Below, piece after piece: positions 9,013 through 17,289 of a DNA stretch of 64,000 nt. Positions within the stretch are counted from its first letter, which is position 1. Each line of letters opens with the position of its first letter. The notes below the pieces were generated by a model, which did no database searches, was not told the DNA's origin, and saw only the letters and a program-made list of their open reading frames with translations. Source of the stretch: UBA11524 sp963590165. Its GTDB lineage: Bacteria > Bacillota > Clostridia > Christensenellales > Aristaeellaceae. The stretch covers positions 1-64,000 of the forward strand of contig CAVANO010000032.1 of the NCBI GenBank assembly GCA_963590165.1, written 5' to 3'. The position numbers and the translations under genes were made by a program.

Positions 9013-9879
9013 TCATGCATCAAGATGCAGAATCGAGGAAAGATTGCTTACAATCGCCCGCGCAATCCACGGCTTGTTCATTGTATACAGGTGAATATGT
9101 CCGACGCCGTTTGCAATGAGGTCGACAATCTGCTCTGTCGCAAACGCGATGCCTGCCTGCGTCATCGCTTGCGGATCGTCTGCAAAACGGTCGGCAATCG
9201 CGGCAAAACGCGGCGGCATGATGGAGCCGGACAGTTTGACGGCACGAGAAACCTGCCGCGCATCGCAAATCGGCATGATGCCGGCGCAGACAGGCACATG
9301 AATGCCGGCGCGCTGCATCCGGTACAGAAAATTATAGAGAATTCCATTGTCGAAGAACATCTGCGTTGTCAGGAAGTCAACCCCTGCATCGACCTTGCGG
9401 CGGAGGTAATCCAAATCCTTCGCGCGGCTGCCGCTTTCGGGATGTCCTTCGGGATAGCACGCCGCACCGACGCAGAAATCACCCTGCGTGTGGATGAAAT
9501 CAATCAGCTCCGCGGCATAACGGAAGTCGTGGCAGACTTCGCCTTCCTTGGGCAAATCGCCGCGCAGCGCCAGCACATTCTCCATGCCTGCCGCCTTCAT
9601 GTCGCAGAGAACCTCCTGCACATGCGCCTTTGTAGACTGCACGCACGTCAGATGGCACAGCGGCGTGACGTCCTTCTCCGCGACTGCCTTCGCGATGGCA
9701 ATGGTATGCCCCGGCGTGCTGCCGGCGGCGCCGTATGTCACGGACATGAAGGATGGATGCAAATCGGCGATTTCCTGCGCGACGGCAGATGCCTGCGCGA
9801 TGCCGTCAAAGCGCTTCGGCGGAAAGACCTCGCAGGATAACGTGATTTCTTTTGCGTTCAGGATGCTTGAAATGCGCAT
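9013..9879 (-). CDS. metF: Methylenetetrahydrofolate reductase
   Basis: Predicted 288-residue FAD-dependent TIM-barrel enzyme that reduces 5,10-methylene-THF to 5-methyl-THF for methionine synthesis or C1 metabolism. Seen: CEVFPPK near the N-terminus, SVTYGA, ALRGD, and FLTTQMFFDN, all family motifs. The chosen ATG has AAGGAGA 6 bases upstream; a longer frame (18 more codons) would run back over a second SD-like site. A strong promoter lies at 9939-9967. parA and parB follow on the same strand. Confidence 0.93.
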   Translation of the reverse strand: MRISSILNAKEITLSCEVFPPKRFDGIAQASAVAQEIADLHPSFMSVTYGAAGSTPGHTIAIAKAVAEKDVTPLCHLTCVQSTKAHVQEVLCDMKAAGMENVLALRGDLPKEGEVCHDFRYAAELIDFIHTQGDFCVGAACYPEGHPESGSRAKDLDYLRRKVDAGVDFLTTQMFFDNGILYNFLYRMQRAGIHVPVCAGIMPICDARQVSRAVKLSGSIMPPRFAAIADRFADDPQAMTQAGIAFATEQIVDLIANGVGHIHLYTMNKPWIARAIVSNLSSILHLDA

Positions 9880-9938
9880 GATGATGTTCTCCTTCGGGCG
9901 TATTCCTCCGGATTTCAACCGAAAAAATGCCACTTTTT

Positions 9939-9967
9939 ATGATACCGCAACCAGCATGCCATGTCAA
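9939..9967 (-). promoter_or_regulatory. Promoter of metF (sigma-A type)
   Basis: On the minus strand TTGACA (9967-9962) and TATCAT (9944-9939) are 17 bases apart, about 60 bases before the metF ATG. No SAM riboswitch-like fold was recognised in the short leader. Confidence 0.75.
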
Positions 9968-10035
9968 GGAAATAAAGAGCTTTTTTTCTTGCCGCCCTTG
10001 CATGCGGCTCAAATTCGTGGCATAATAAATGCGAC

Positions 10036-10276
10036 TAAGGCAATACCGCACAATTCAGTGGCGCCGCTGAACATGCCTTTTGCGCCATCTGCCGGCGGCG
10101 AAATAAAACTTTATTTCGCCGGTCTGCCTTTGGCAGACTTGGAAACCCTTTCGGGTTTCCAACCTACTTTTTGCAGAAATCTCGATTTACATCCAGTAAA
10201 CCTTCGATTTCTGCAATCGTATCTGACACAGAATTCATTGTTCATCGTACCACCTCATTTGTGCGGTATTGCCCTA
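10036..10276. repeat. MITE-like element with terminal inverted repeats
   Basis: A 241-bp non-coding block with ends TAAGGCAATACCGCACAA and TTGTGCGGTATTGCCCTA, which are inverted repeats with one mismatch and finish in TA, as expected for TA-targeting elements. Inside are several self-complementary segments: a TTCAGTGG/CCGCTGAA palindrome, GGCGAAATAAA with TTTATTTCGCC, TCTGCC with GGCAGA, GGAAACCC with GGGTTTCC, and TTGCAGAAATC with GATTTCTGCAA. The last 70 bp recur inverted at 1-70. On the minus strand GAGGTGG (10256-10250) precedes two ATGs opening frames of 44 and 24 codons. No transposase is present. Confidence 0.7.
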
Positions 10277-10296
10277 ACCGAAAGGGAGGGACAACC

Positions 10297-10590
10297 ATGG
10301 CGACTGCCTTATGGGTTCGCATCATCCGACATCACCGCATTGATCGCCAAACCGTGCAGCCGTGCACGCACAGCAATCCGCATGACGCGCTGGATGAGGC
10401 GTGCCGGCAGCTTGACTTGTCGCGTCCCCTGTGGCTGGATAAAAATCAGCGGGAATGGGAAGAATTTTCGCAGACGAGATTCCTGCCTGACGCGTTTCTG
10501 GAACCGGTTAATTTTGAACGTATGGAGATTGAACTGATTGACCCCGAGGCGAAAAAGCGCCGCTCGAAGGATCCACGCAATGCATTTTGA
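10297..10590 (+). CDS. Small protein of unknown function (97 residues)
   Basis: I do not recognise this protein. It is 97 residues, starts MATALWVRIIRHHRID and ends in a Lys/Arg-rich tail, with no membrane segment or cysteines. The ATG follows GGGAGGGA, which rules out the longer frame that runs back through the repeat element. It lies 20 bases after the element and 16 bases before pepV on the same strand, so the two are probably cotranscribed. Codon use fits the neighbours, supporting a real gene. Confidence 0.7.
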   Translation: MATALWVRIIRHHRIDRQTVQPCTHSNPHDALDEACRQLDLSRPLWLDKNQREWEEFSQTRFLPDAFLEPVNFERMEIELIDPEAKKRRSKDPRNAF

Positions 10591-10606
10591 GGGAGGAGAA
10601 TGAAAC

Positions 10607-11974
10607 ATGTACGACAAAGTATTTGCCTATCTGGAGGAGCATATTGAGGAGTACGCCGCACAGCTTTCACGCTGGGTGGAGGTTGCATCGGTGAAGGGAA
10701 TGCCCGCACCGGACGCGCCGTTCGGCACCGAAGTCCGCAAAATGCTGGACATGGCGGTTGCAGATGCGCAGAAGTTCGGCTATGAAACGCGCAATTTTGA
10801 TGGCTATGCGTGCGATATTACGATGAAGGGTGAAACGGATGAGGCGATTGCTGTGCTGGGTCACCTCGATGTCGTCCCTGCGGGCGATAACTGGGTGACA
10901 CCGCCGTTCACCGCGACGCGAAAGGGCAGTTGCATCTATGCGCGCGGCACGGGCGACGACAAAGGTCCGGCACTCGCATCGCTGTATGCCATGAATGCCA
11001 TCCGCGCGTGCGGCGTTCCGATGAAGAAGTCCATCCGACTGATTCTCGGCTGCGATGAGGAGTCCGGCTGGGATGACATGGCGTATTACTGCACCCATAC
11101 CGAAATGCCGGAAGTCGGCTTCTCGCCGGATGCGTCCTTCCCCCTCATCAACACCGAGAAGGGCATGATTCACGGCTTCTATTCCGCACCGCTGAGCAGC
11201 GAAGGGCTGCAGGTCGTTTCGATGTGGACAGGCGAGCGCCTGAACGTCATTCCGGGCGAATCAAAGGCACTTGTGCGCGGCGGTCAGGAGATTGCCGACA
11301 AGGTCGCTGCCTATGCCGCGAAGACGGGTTTGCCGTACACGGCGGAAGTCACCGCTGATGGTGTCTGGCTGACGGCAGAAGGGATTCCCGGACACAGCGC
11401 GTATCCTGAGGGGCGCCGCAACGCCATCGGTATGATGCTTCTGCTTCTGCGCGAGCTGGGTGTGCAGGGTGCACTGCGGACGCTTGCGGATGCGGTCGGC
11501 ATGGAGCATGACGGCGCATCGCTGGGTTGCGCATGCAGGGACGATGTATCCGGTGAGCTGACGTGCAATATGGGGATCCTGCACATCGCAGACGGAAAAG
11601 TGACGGCATCGCTTGACCTTCGTTGCCCGGTGACGGCGGATTTGACCGCACTCACGAAGCAGATTGAGGTGCATCTGCCTGGTTTCACCGCCGACACGGT
11701 TGACCTCACGCAGCCGCATCATGTGCCTGCGGACAGTAAGCTCGTGCGGTCGCTGCTCGATGCTTACACCGAGGTGACGGGTCAGCAGGCGGAGGCACAG
11801 TCTACCGGCGGCGGCACGTACGCGAAGGTGCTCAAGCAGGGTGTTGCGTTCGGCGCGCAGTTCCCGGAGGATGAGGATCTGGCGCATCAGGCGAATGAGT
11901 TTATCGACCTCAAGCAGATGCTCAAGGCAATGAAGATTTACGCCGTTGCACTGATCAAACTGGCTGGCGAATAA
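10607..11974 (+). CDS. pepV: PepV-type M20 dipeptidase (Sapep family)
   Basis: Predicted 455-residue cytosolic metallodipeptidase. The M20 metal-binding motifs are intact: GHLDVVPAG, GTGDDKGP and CDEESG, followed by the large lid domain and GGGTYAK near the C-terminus. Such enzymes cleave dipeptides released by oligopeptidases and depend on Mn or Zn. A GGGAGGAG site precedes the ATG. It ends at a terminator shared with the convergent actin-like gene. Confidence 0.93.
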   Translation: MYDKVFAYLEEHIEEYAAQLSRWVEVASVKGMPAPDAPFGTEVRKMLDMAVADAQKFGYETRNFDGYACDITMKGETDEAIAVLGHLDVVPAGDNWVTPPFTATRKGSCIYARGTGDDKGPALASLYAMNAIRACGVPMKKSIRLILGCDEESGWDDMAYYCTHTEMPEVGFSPDASFPLINTEKGMIHGFYSAPLSSEGLQVVSMWTGERLNVIPGESKALVRGGQEIADKVAAYAAKTGLPYTAEVTADGVWLTAEGIPGHSAYPEGRRNAIGMMLLLLRELGVQGALRTLADAVGMEHDGASLGCACRDDVSGELTCNMGILHIADGKVTASLDLRCPVTADLTALTKQIEVHLPGFTADTVDLTQPHHVPADSKLVRSLLDAYTEVTGQQAEAQSTGGGTYAKVLKQGVAFGAQFPEDEDLAHQANEFIDLKQMLKAMKIYAVALIKLAGE

Positions 11975-11984
11975 GCGAATAGAA

Positions 11985-12016
11985 AAGGCATGAGTGAAAG
12001 CTCATGCCTTATTTTT
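11985..12016. terminator. Bidirectional terminator between pepV and the actin-like gene
   Basis: AAGGCATGAG (11985-11994) pairs with CTCATGCCTT (12001-12010), loop TGAAAG, followed by ATTTTTAA. A-rich sequence on the other side lets it serve the minus-strand gene as well. Confidence 0.85.
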
Positions 12017-15000
12017 AATTCCCCGGCTGAACCGGCTGATCTTCTGCTACATCCGTTTGCCGGAGCACCGATAGGAACTTCATGACCAGCGAGGGCAGTT
12101 CTTCCTCCTCACCGTATTGCTGCGCTGCGACGCGCCGAATCGTATCCAGACCGGCACGCGTCATCCGCCCGATGCCGTCAAACAGCCCGGGGTGCAACAG
12201 CCACATGTGCGCCGGACAAATCATGCACAGCGTTTGCATGAGCGTCAGCATCTGCTCGGAAAACGACTGCTTGAGCGATAATTCGGGTGTATCCGGGAAA
12301 TCCTGTGCATCGTGAACGGCACTCATGCCGAGGCTGATGCAATGCTTGCCGGCAGGAAGCGGCTGAATGCTGATGCTGCTTGCCGCATAGGTGCGTCCCA
12401 TCGCTGCGGAAACGAGTTGCGGCAGGCTTTGCGCCAGTCCGCTGGGCAGCAGATTCAGCAGCTTCGCGCCGTTGCCGGAGAGCAGAATGGGCAGCTGGGC
12501 AGGCAGAAAGTGATTCTGCATCGAATCCGCCTGCACATCCGCCGTCATGAGCCCTGCGGCAAACAGCGCACCGCCGATGTATTCCGCCGCAGCACTTTGC
12601 AGGTAGGTTACCTGACCGGCGTTTGCACGGGCATTTAAGTGGATGGACAGCGGTTCGGCATGGTCGTGCAGGAGCCGGTCAAGCATTAGGCAGAGCTTGC
12701 CCAAATGTGCCTGCGTGTCGGTTGATGCGGAGAATGCCGCGTACAGATGCTGTGCCGTGGTGAGAAGTTCCGGCGATGTGCAGCCGACGAAGTCATAGGC
12801 GAGCCGCTCGGGATGATGCGCGTACAGTTCATAGAGCATGCCCTGCGCACCGAAAGGGATGTTCGTCAGGCGGTCGGGACGGATGCGGCTCTGCAGATAG
12901 ACTGCAGCGCGGATGCTGCCTACACCGATGTCAAGCGCCGCACAGCCGCCGCGGATGCCGCCTTCGCCGCGCAGGTACGTGCCCAGTGCGATGGATTCCG
13001 CCACGGATACGACCATCTTGCCGTTCGGCTGAAGTCCGGATGCTTCCGATGCGGCTTCAGCACCGGCCTGCACCGCCTCAAGCATGGCGCGTTTGCCTTC
13101 CTCGCCCATGTCATCTTCCAGAGCGACGCGCCATGAGAGCGAAGAAACGCCCTGAAGGAGAGCACTGAGCGCCGTGTCCGTCATCAGCTGACGAAGGAGC
13201 AGGCATCGCGCACGTGTGCCTGTGCTGTCACTGCGCCACTTGAAGCCGGTCACCAGCTGACGTTCGTCTGCCTCCGAGAGCTGCAGAATGCTTTCCGGCT
13301 GATAGGCAAAACCGTCCGTCAGGGGCACGTCGCCGCGCCCGGTCAGCATGACGGCGGTTGGCAAATCGTCCGATGTGCGCGTTAGGCTCATCATGATATC
13401 GTCCATCGGCTCATCGGGATTCATCAGGAGCATCCGCAGGAGCGGACGATGGCACGATGAAACGCGCTGACCGCCCAGCAACAGCGTGACGGCTGTACTC
13501 GATGCGCCGATGTCAAGGGAGGCAACCGCCTGAGTTGATTTGCGCGGCGGCTCCTCCTTTTCCAGCAGATTCGGGACGGCGCCGAGTGTTTCACCGTCCT
13601 TTGAGAGTGTCAGGCAAGATGGATAAGTCGGCACAGAGAGTACGTGCCAGCCTTCGCCGGACGGGATGTGCTGCCATTCGCCGTGCGACAGTGCCGATAC
13701 ATCCGCGTCGCCGCCCTTGACGAGCACATAGTACAGGTGCCAGTCGTCCATCGGGACACAAGGGTACACGGCGATGCGCGGCGGATGCTCCAGAAAGACG
13801 ATTTCATCCTGCGAATAGCGCCGTTCAAGGCGAATTTCACTTTCGCCGTGCAGCACAAACGAAGATGTGATGCTGCCGTCTTCCTCCAGATGGTAGGAGA
13901 ATGCGTCCGGCACAAGCAACGACGGCGTTTCAGCGGCAGCCTGACTTAATTCGGCAGACATCGGCGGCAGCATGACGGCATCCTCCAGCAAGGAACATGC
14001 CCGAAGCGTTTGGTCGCCCAACTGACATGCCGTCATGCACGTCAGACGGTCGGCGAATGGATGATGCATCAACGATGATTCTGCACCGAGCGCCTGATGC
14101 AGCAGCGTCTGCATGGCGGGGCTGTCCTCCTGCCACGGATATGTCAGCGTGACAGGCGTTTCGGCGTGCAGCGAATGCTGCTCCGCTTGCTCCTTGAGGG
14201 CAGTCAGCACTTCACGGGCGGCAGGCAGGAGTGCATTGTCCGTCCGGCTGAACAGGTATTCCTGCACGTTGTCTGCAAGGGCGCGGTTCCACGCCGGCGA
14301 TTTTTCCTCCATCAGCGTCAACTCCTGCGCAACGCGGTCGAGCGTGGCTGATTCGTCCGGCAGATTCGTGTCCATCCAGCCTGTGACGCGGCTCGTTCGC
14401 GCGAACGGCTTGCCGTACAGCAGGAGAATTTCCTGCTTTGCAAGCATTTCGTTTGCACCGACAGTCTTGTCCGTGAAGCACTTGAGCAGCGCGTTGTCGG
14501 TATTCAGCGCGGATTGCTCCGTTCGTACGGAAAAGCCGGGGAATGTCATCATGCTCAGCGCGGCAGCAGCACGGATGGACAGACGCTCAAGCGACTGCGG
14601 GTCCTTGCGCGTCATCTTCTCGCGCTGGTCGGTCAGCCGCTGCGTCAGCGCCGCCTTGAGGGACGAGAATTTCATGCCGGTCAGGTTCATTTGATGCAGG
14701 CGGCGCAGGAGCAAATCGCTGTCCGCCTCGGAAAGCATCGGCAGGGGATTGAGGAAGCAGCGATTCTCGCGGTCAACCCACGTGACACGCTCCGGCAGCA
14801 GCGCAAATACATCGCCCATCTGCGGCGCGAGCGTCAGACCGTCCTGCGTATCGACCATGCCGAGCAGTTCGCGATGCGCATCCTTTTCCAGCAGGACAAG
14901 GCGCAGCGGTATATTCCGTTCCTCCGGCGGACGCGCGGCGGTCACCCACTGCGAAAAGCACGTGGCGGACGCATCAACCGTCATGATGGTCACATGCACC

Positions 15001-15209
15001 GAAACATCCTGCCAGCTGTCCAGCAGCAGTGCGCATGCCATTGCACCCCGGTAGGCGGCATCAACAGCGGATGCGGATGGCTCCTGACGGATGAGCAGCT
15101 GCTGCGCGAGGTCGGATAAATGGGCTGTATCCGCACTTTGCCGGACGAGCCCTTCGTTTTCAGTGCTGATTTCCGTGCCGCAATCGGGTAAAAAAACAAG
15201 TCTGCTCAT
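12015..15209 (-). CDS. Large actin/Hsp70-fold ATPase-like protein
   Basis: Predicted 1064 residues with no signal peptide or membrane helices. The C-terminal half carries the three nucleotide motifs of the actin/Hsp70/FtsA fold in order: phosphate-1 DIGASSTAV (566-573), phosphate-2 DIGVGSIRAAV (760-770) and adenosine LLSGNGAKLL (909-918). The first ~555 residues resemble nothing I recognise. It is about twice the length of FtsA or DnaK. The ATG has GGAGGAAA upstream and overlaps the stop of the tubulin-like gene by 4 bp, so both are made together. No known family name can be assigned with confidence; a filament, scaffold or conflict-system ATPase role is inference. Confidence 0.72.
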   Translation of the reverse strand: MSRLVFLPDCGTEISTENEGLVRQSADTAHLSDLAQQLLIRQEPSASAVDAAYRGAMACALLLDSWQDVSVHVTIMTVDASATCFSQWVTAARPPEERNIPLRLVLLEKDAHRELLGMVDTQDGLTLAPQMGDVFALLPERVTWVDRENRCFLNPLPMLSEADSDLLLRRLHQMNLTGMKFSSLKAALTQRLTDQREKMTRKDPQSLERLSIRAAAALSMMTFPGFSVRTEQSALNTDNALLKCFTDKTVGANEMLAKQEILLLYGKPFARTSRVTGWMDTNLPDESATLDRVAQELTLMEEKSPAWNRALADNVQEYLFSRTDNALLPAAREVLTALKEQAEQHSLHAETPVTLTYPWQEDSPAMQTLLHQALGAESSLMHHPFADRLTCMTACQLGDQTLRACSLLEDAVMLPPMSAELSQAAAETPSLLVPDAFSYHLEEDGSITSSFVLHGESEIRLERRYSQDEIVFLEHPPRIAVYPCVPMDDWHLYYVLVKGGDADVSALSHGEWQHIPSGEGWHVLSVPTYPSCLTLSKDGETLGAVPNLLEKEEPPRKSTQAVASLDIGASSTAVTLLLGGQRVSSCHRPLLRMLLMNPDEPMDDIMMSLTRTSDDLPTAVMLTGRGDVPLTDGFAYQPESILQLSEADERQLVTGFKWRSDSTGTRARCLLLRQLMTDTALSALLQGVSSLSWRVALEDDMGEEGKRAMLEAVQAGAEAASEASGLQPNGKMVVSVAESIALGTYLRGEGGIRGGCAALDIGVGSIRAAVYLQSRIRPDRLTNIPFGAQGMLYELYAHHPERLAYDFVGCTSPELLTTAQHLYAAFSASTDTQAHLGKLCLMLDRLLHDHAEPLSIHLNARANAGQVTYLQSAAAEYIGGALFAAGLMTADVQADSMQNHFLPAQLPILLSGNGAKLLNLLPSGLAQSLPQLVSAAMGRTYAASSISIQPLPAGKHCISLGMSAVHDAQDFPDTPELSLKQSFSEQMLTLMQTLCMICPAHMWLLHPGLFDGIGRMTRAGLDTIRRVAAQQYGEEEELPSLVMKFLSVLRQTDVAEDQPVQPGN

Positions 15210-17128
15210 TTGTTTTCCTCCAGGATGGATGCTTCCATGGCGCAAATCAGCAGCCAGATGGCAGGTGCTTCCTTCTCCTTCGGCGCCTGACGGAGTGCAC
15301 GGAGCGCGGCAGGCAACGAAACGGTCGTTGTGCCGCAAACGAGATGCGGAAACCAGTCTGCCAGCTCATGGGCGTTTTCCGCCTCATCGCGAATCCAGCG
15401 GTCTGCCGCCTCCTGCAGGAAAAGCCCGTTTTCCGGCTCGGCGGCAAGCAGCGACGGTTTCTCAAAGCGCGTCTGGGTTGCCTGCATTTCCTTCGCGTGA
15501 CGGCGGAGCATGGTGCACATGCCTTCGACCATCCGCTGATGACGTTCAAATCGGACGAGCTTCGTTCGTGCGTCATCAATGCGGAAACGCTCGCTTGGCT
15601 TGACGATTGCTTCTGCCTGCTCGATGCGGCGAACCGCCTCGGCATGGTCGTGCAGCAGACGCGTGTTTTCGCTTTCCGCTTGTTTGAGGGCATCGAGCAC
15701 CATCTGCAGCGCCGCCTGACCGCCCATCTGACGGTTGTACGTGCGCTGGACGCTTTCCTCGTTGCGGATTTCCTGCTCAAGCTGCGATACGCGCTTGCGG
15801 AACGCTTCGGCATCAGGGTCAGGCATAGCGGTGCGCTGGACGCCATCGTCCTCGTTGATGCCGCTGCGTTCTGCATCGAAGTGCAGCACAGCCAGTTCAC
15901 CGGCACGCTTAATCAGCTCGCTGTAATGGGCAGCGCTTTCTGCGCGAACAGCATCGAGGGAGGAAGAATAGCGCAAATCAAGCGGCAGGGAGCGGATGAC
16001 GCCGGCAATCCAGCGCAAGGTCACGGCGGTCAGACGATCGATGGCATCGGAATCGGCGCGGACGTCCTCGAGTTCCTCCTCTGCACCGCGGAAAAAGTGC
16101 GGATACCAGCCGCTGAGACCGCTGCGGAGCGCGTTGTCCTTTGTCAGCTGTTTGTGAAGCTCCGGCTGCAGCTTTCTCTGCCAGAGCAATGCGCCTTTTA
16201 CGAGCGCGCCGAAACCCGTGCGGTAGCGGTCTGCCGCCTTGCCGAAAAGGGACCAGTCCGCCTTGCCGCTGAGGGACTGGATGGTGAACGTGCCGCTGAG
16301 CCACGTCGGGCGGTGCAGCATCATGTCAAGGCAGTACGCGCCGAGCCAGTCCGTCAGCCGGGGCAAATCGCCGCCGCCGGAAGACTGGGCGCTCTGCGGA
16401 AGACCAATCAGGCAGACCGTGTCCAGCAAATGCTGCTGCGCAATGCGGGCAAGGGAGGCTTTTGCGCGCGCAGGCGATTCATCTTCTGCGCAGGGAAGCA
16501 GCAGCGCCGCGCCCATGCGGAAAAGCGGATGCATGCCGAAGCGTTTCTTGAGGAAGGAGGACACGCTCTCCAGTCCTGCAGCGCCTGTTCCGCCGCACAG
16601 TGAGCCTGCCAGCACTGCACGAACCTCCTCGCCATCCTCGAGGGCTTTGCTGATGTCGGCAATTTCAAGGCTCATAGCGTCCTCGCCGTCTGTCTGACAT
16701 TCGTTCAGCAACGCCGCGAACGCAATCCGCGCCAGCTCGGGATGGTCATGGAAGCCCTGACGCAAATCAAGGTCAGCTGTGTCTGCCGTGAAAAGCGCCT
16801 GACACAATAGACGATCCTGCTCGTTGTCCTGCGTCCAGTCACGAAGGCACTTTGCGTTCATCGGCAGCGGGTCGCACCATGTCCGAAGCGTGATTTCCGC
16901 ACGGAAAGGGGCGGCATCGTCATTCACGTACGTGCGCGATGACCACAGCCGCTGATAATCGGTCAGCTCCTGCCGAAGCTGCGCCGTGCCGTGTACACCG
17001 TCCGCTTGAGGGGCGCACAGGATGATGTGCAGCTCCTCCTCCGGCAGAATTCCGGCACACGCTGTCAGCACAAGCGCCTCCGCCATCCGTCCGCCGCTGC
17101 CGCCGAACAGGAATATCACTCGCTTCAT
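15206..17128 (-). CDS. Tubulin/FtsZ-like GTPase-fold protein
   Basis: Predicted 640-residue cytosolic protein. The N-terminus reads VIFLFGGSGGRM (4-15), an FtsZ-like first glycine loop, and GSLCGGTGAAGL (175-186) matches the tubulin signature G-box. Between and after them the order resembles divergent tubulin-like proteins (Pfam Tubulin_2 type), but the family assignment needs a profile search. Residues about 455-570 are rich in Glu, Arg and Gln with heptad-like spacing, so probably coiled coil. It lacks the short acidic FtsZ tail. ATG chosen for its AGGAGGA site; the longer frame runs back into a 20-bp repeat array. First gene of a two-gene operon. Confidence 0.75.
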   Translation of the reverse strand: MKRVIFLFGGSGGRMAEALVLTACAGILPEEELHIILCAPQADGVHGTAQLRQELTDYQRLWSSRTYVNDDAAPFRAEITLRTWCDPLPMNAKCLRDWTQDNEQDRLLCQALFTADTADLDLRQGFHDHPELARIAFAALLNECQTDGEDAMSLEIADISKALEDGEEVRAVLAGSLCGGTGAAGLESVSSFLKKRFGMHPLFRMGAALLLPCAEDESPARAKASLARIAQQHLLDTVCLIGLPQSAQSSGGGDLPRLTDWLGAYCLDMMLHRPTWLSGTFTIQSLSGKADWSLFGKAADRYRTGFGALVKGALLWQRKLQPELHKQLTKDNALRSGLSGWYPHFFRGAEEELEDVRADSDAIDRLTAVTLRWIAGVIRSLPLDLRYSSSLDAVRAESAAHYSELIKRAGELAVLHFDAERSGINEDDGVQRTAMPDPDAEAFRKRVSQLEQEIRNEESVQRTYNRQMGGQAALQMVLDALKQAESENTRLLHDHAEAVRRIEQAEAIVKPSERFRIDDARTKLVRFERHQRMVEGMCTMLRRHAKEMQATQTRFEKPSLLAAEPENGLFLQEAADRWIRDEAENAHELADWFPHLVCGTTTVSLPAALRALRQAPKEKEAPAIWLLICAMEASILEENK

Positions 17129-17176
17129 GACTGTCCTCCTTGAATTGATATATAGAAGGGAAAACTTATGTGCTGC

Positions 17177-17289
17177 CCGAAAAAAGTCAAGGAAACCGGA
17201 CGAAGGTAAGGAAAAACGGACGAAGGTAAGGAAAGACGGACGAAGGTAAGGAAAGACGGACGAAGGTAAGGAAAGACGGACGAAGTCCG
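17177..17289. repeat. 20-bp tandem repeat array
   Basis: Four units of CGGACGAAGGTAAGGAAAGA start at 17197, 17217, 17237 and 17257, after a degenerate unit at 17177. The array ends in the micro-hairpin CGGACGAAGTCCG (17277-17289), directly against the stop codon of the SDR gene at 17290. It fills the gap before the tubulin-like operon. Confidence 0.9.

Noticed and set aside
9880..10035. SAM riboswitch before metF
   Set aside because: The leader from the predicted start site is only about 50 bases and lacks the needed stems.
10171..10296. Longer start for the 97-residue protein
   Set aside because: The extension runs through the inverted-repeat element, and the ATG at 10297 has a strong ribosome site.
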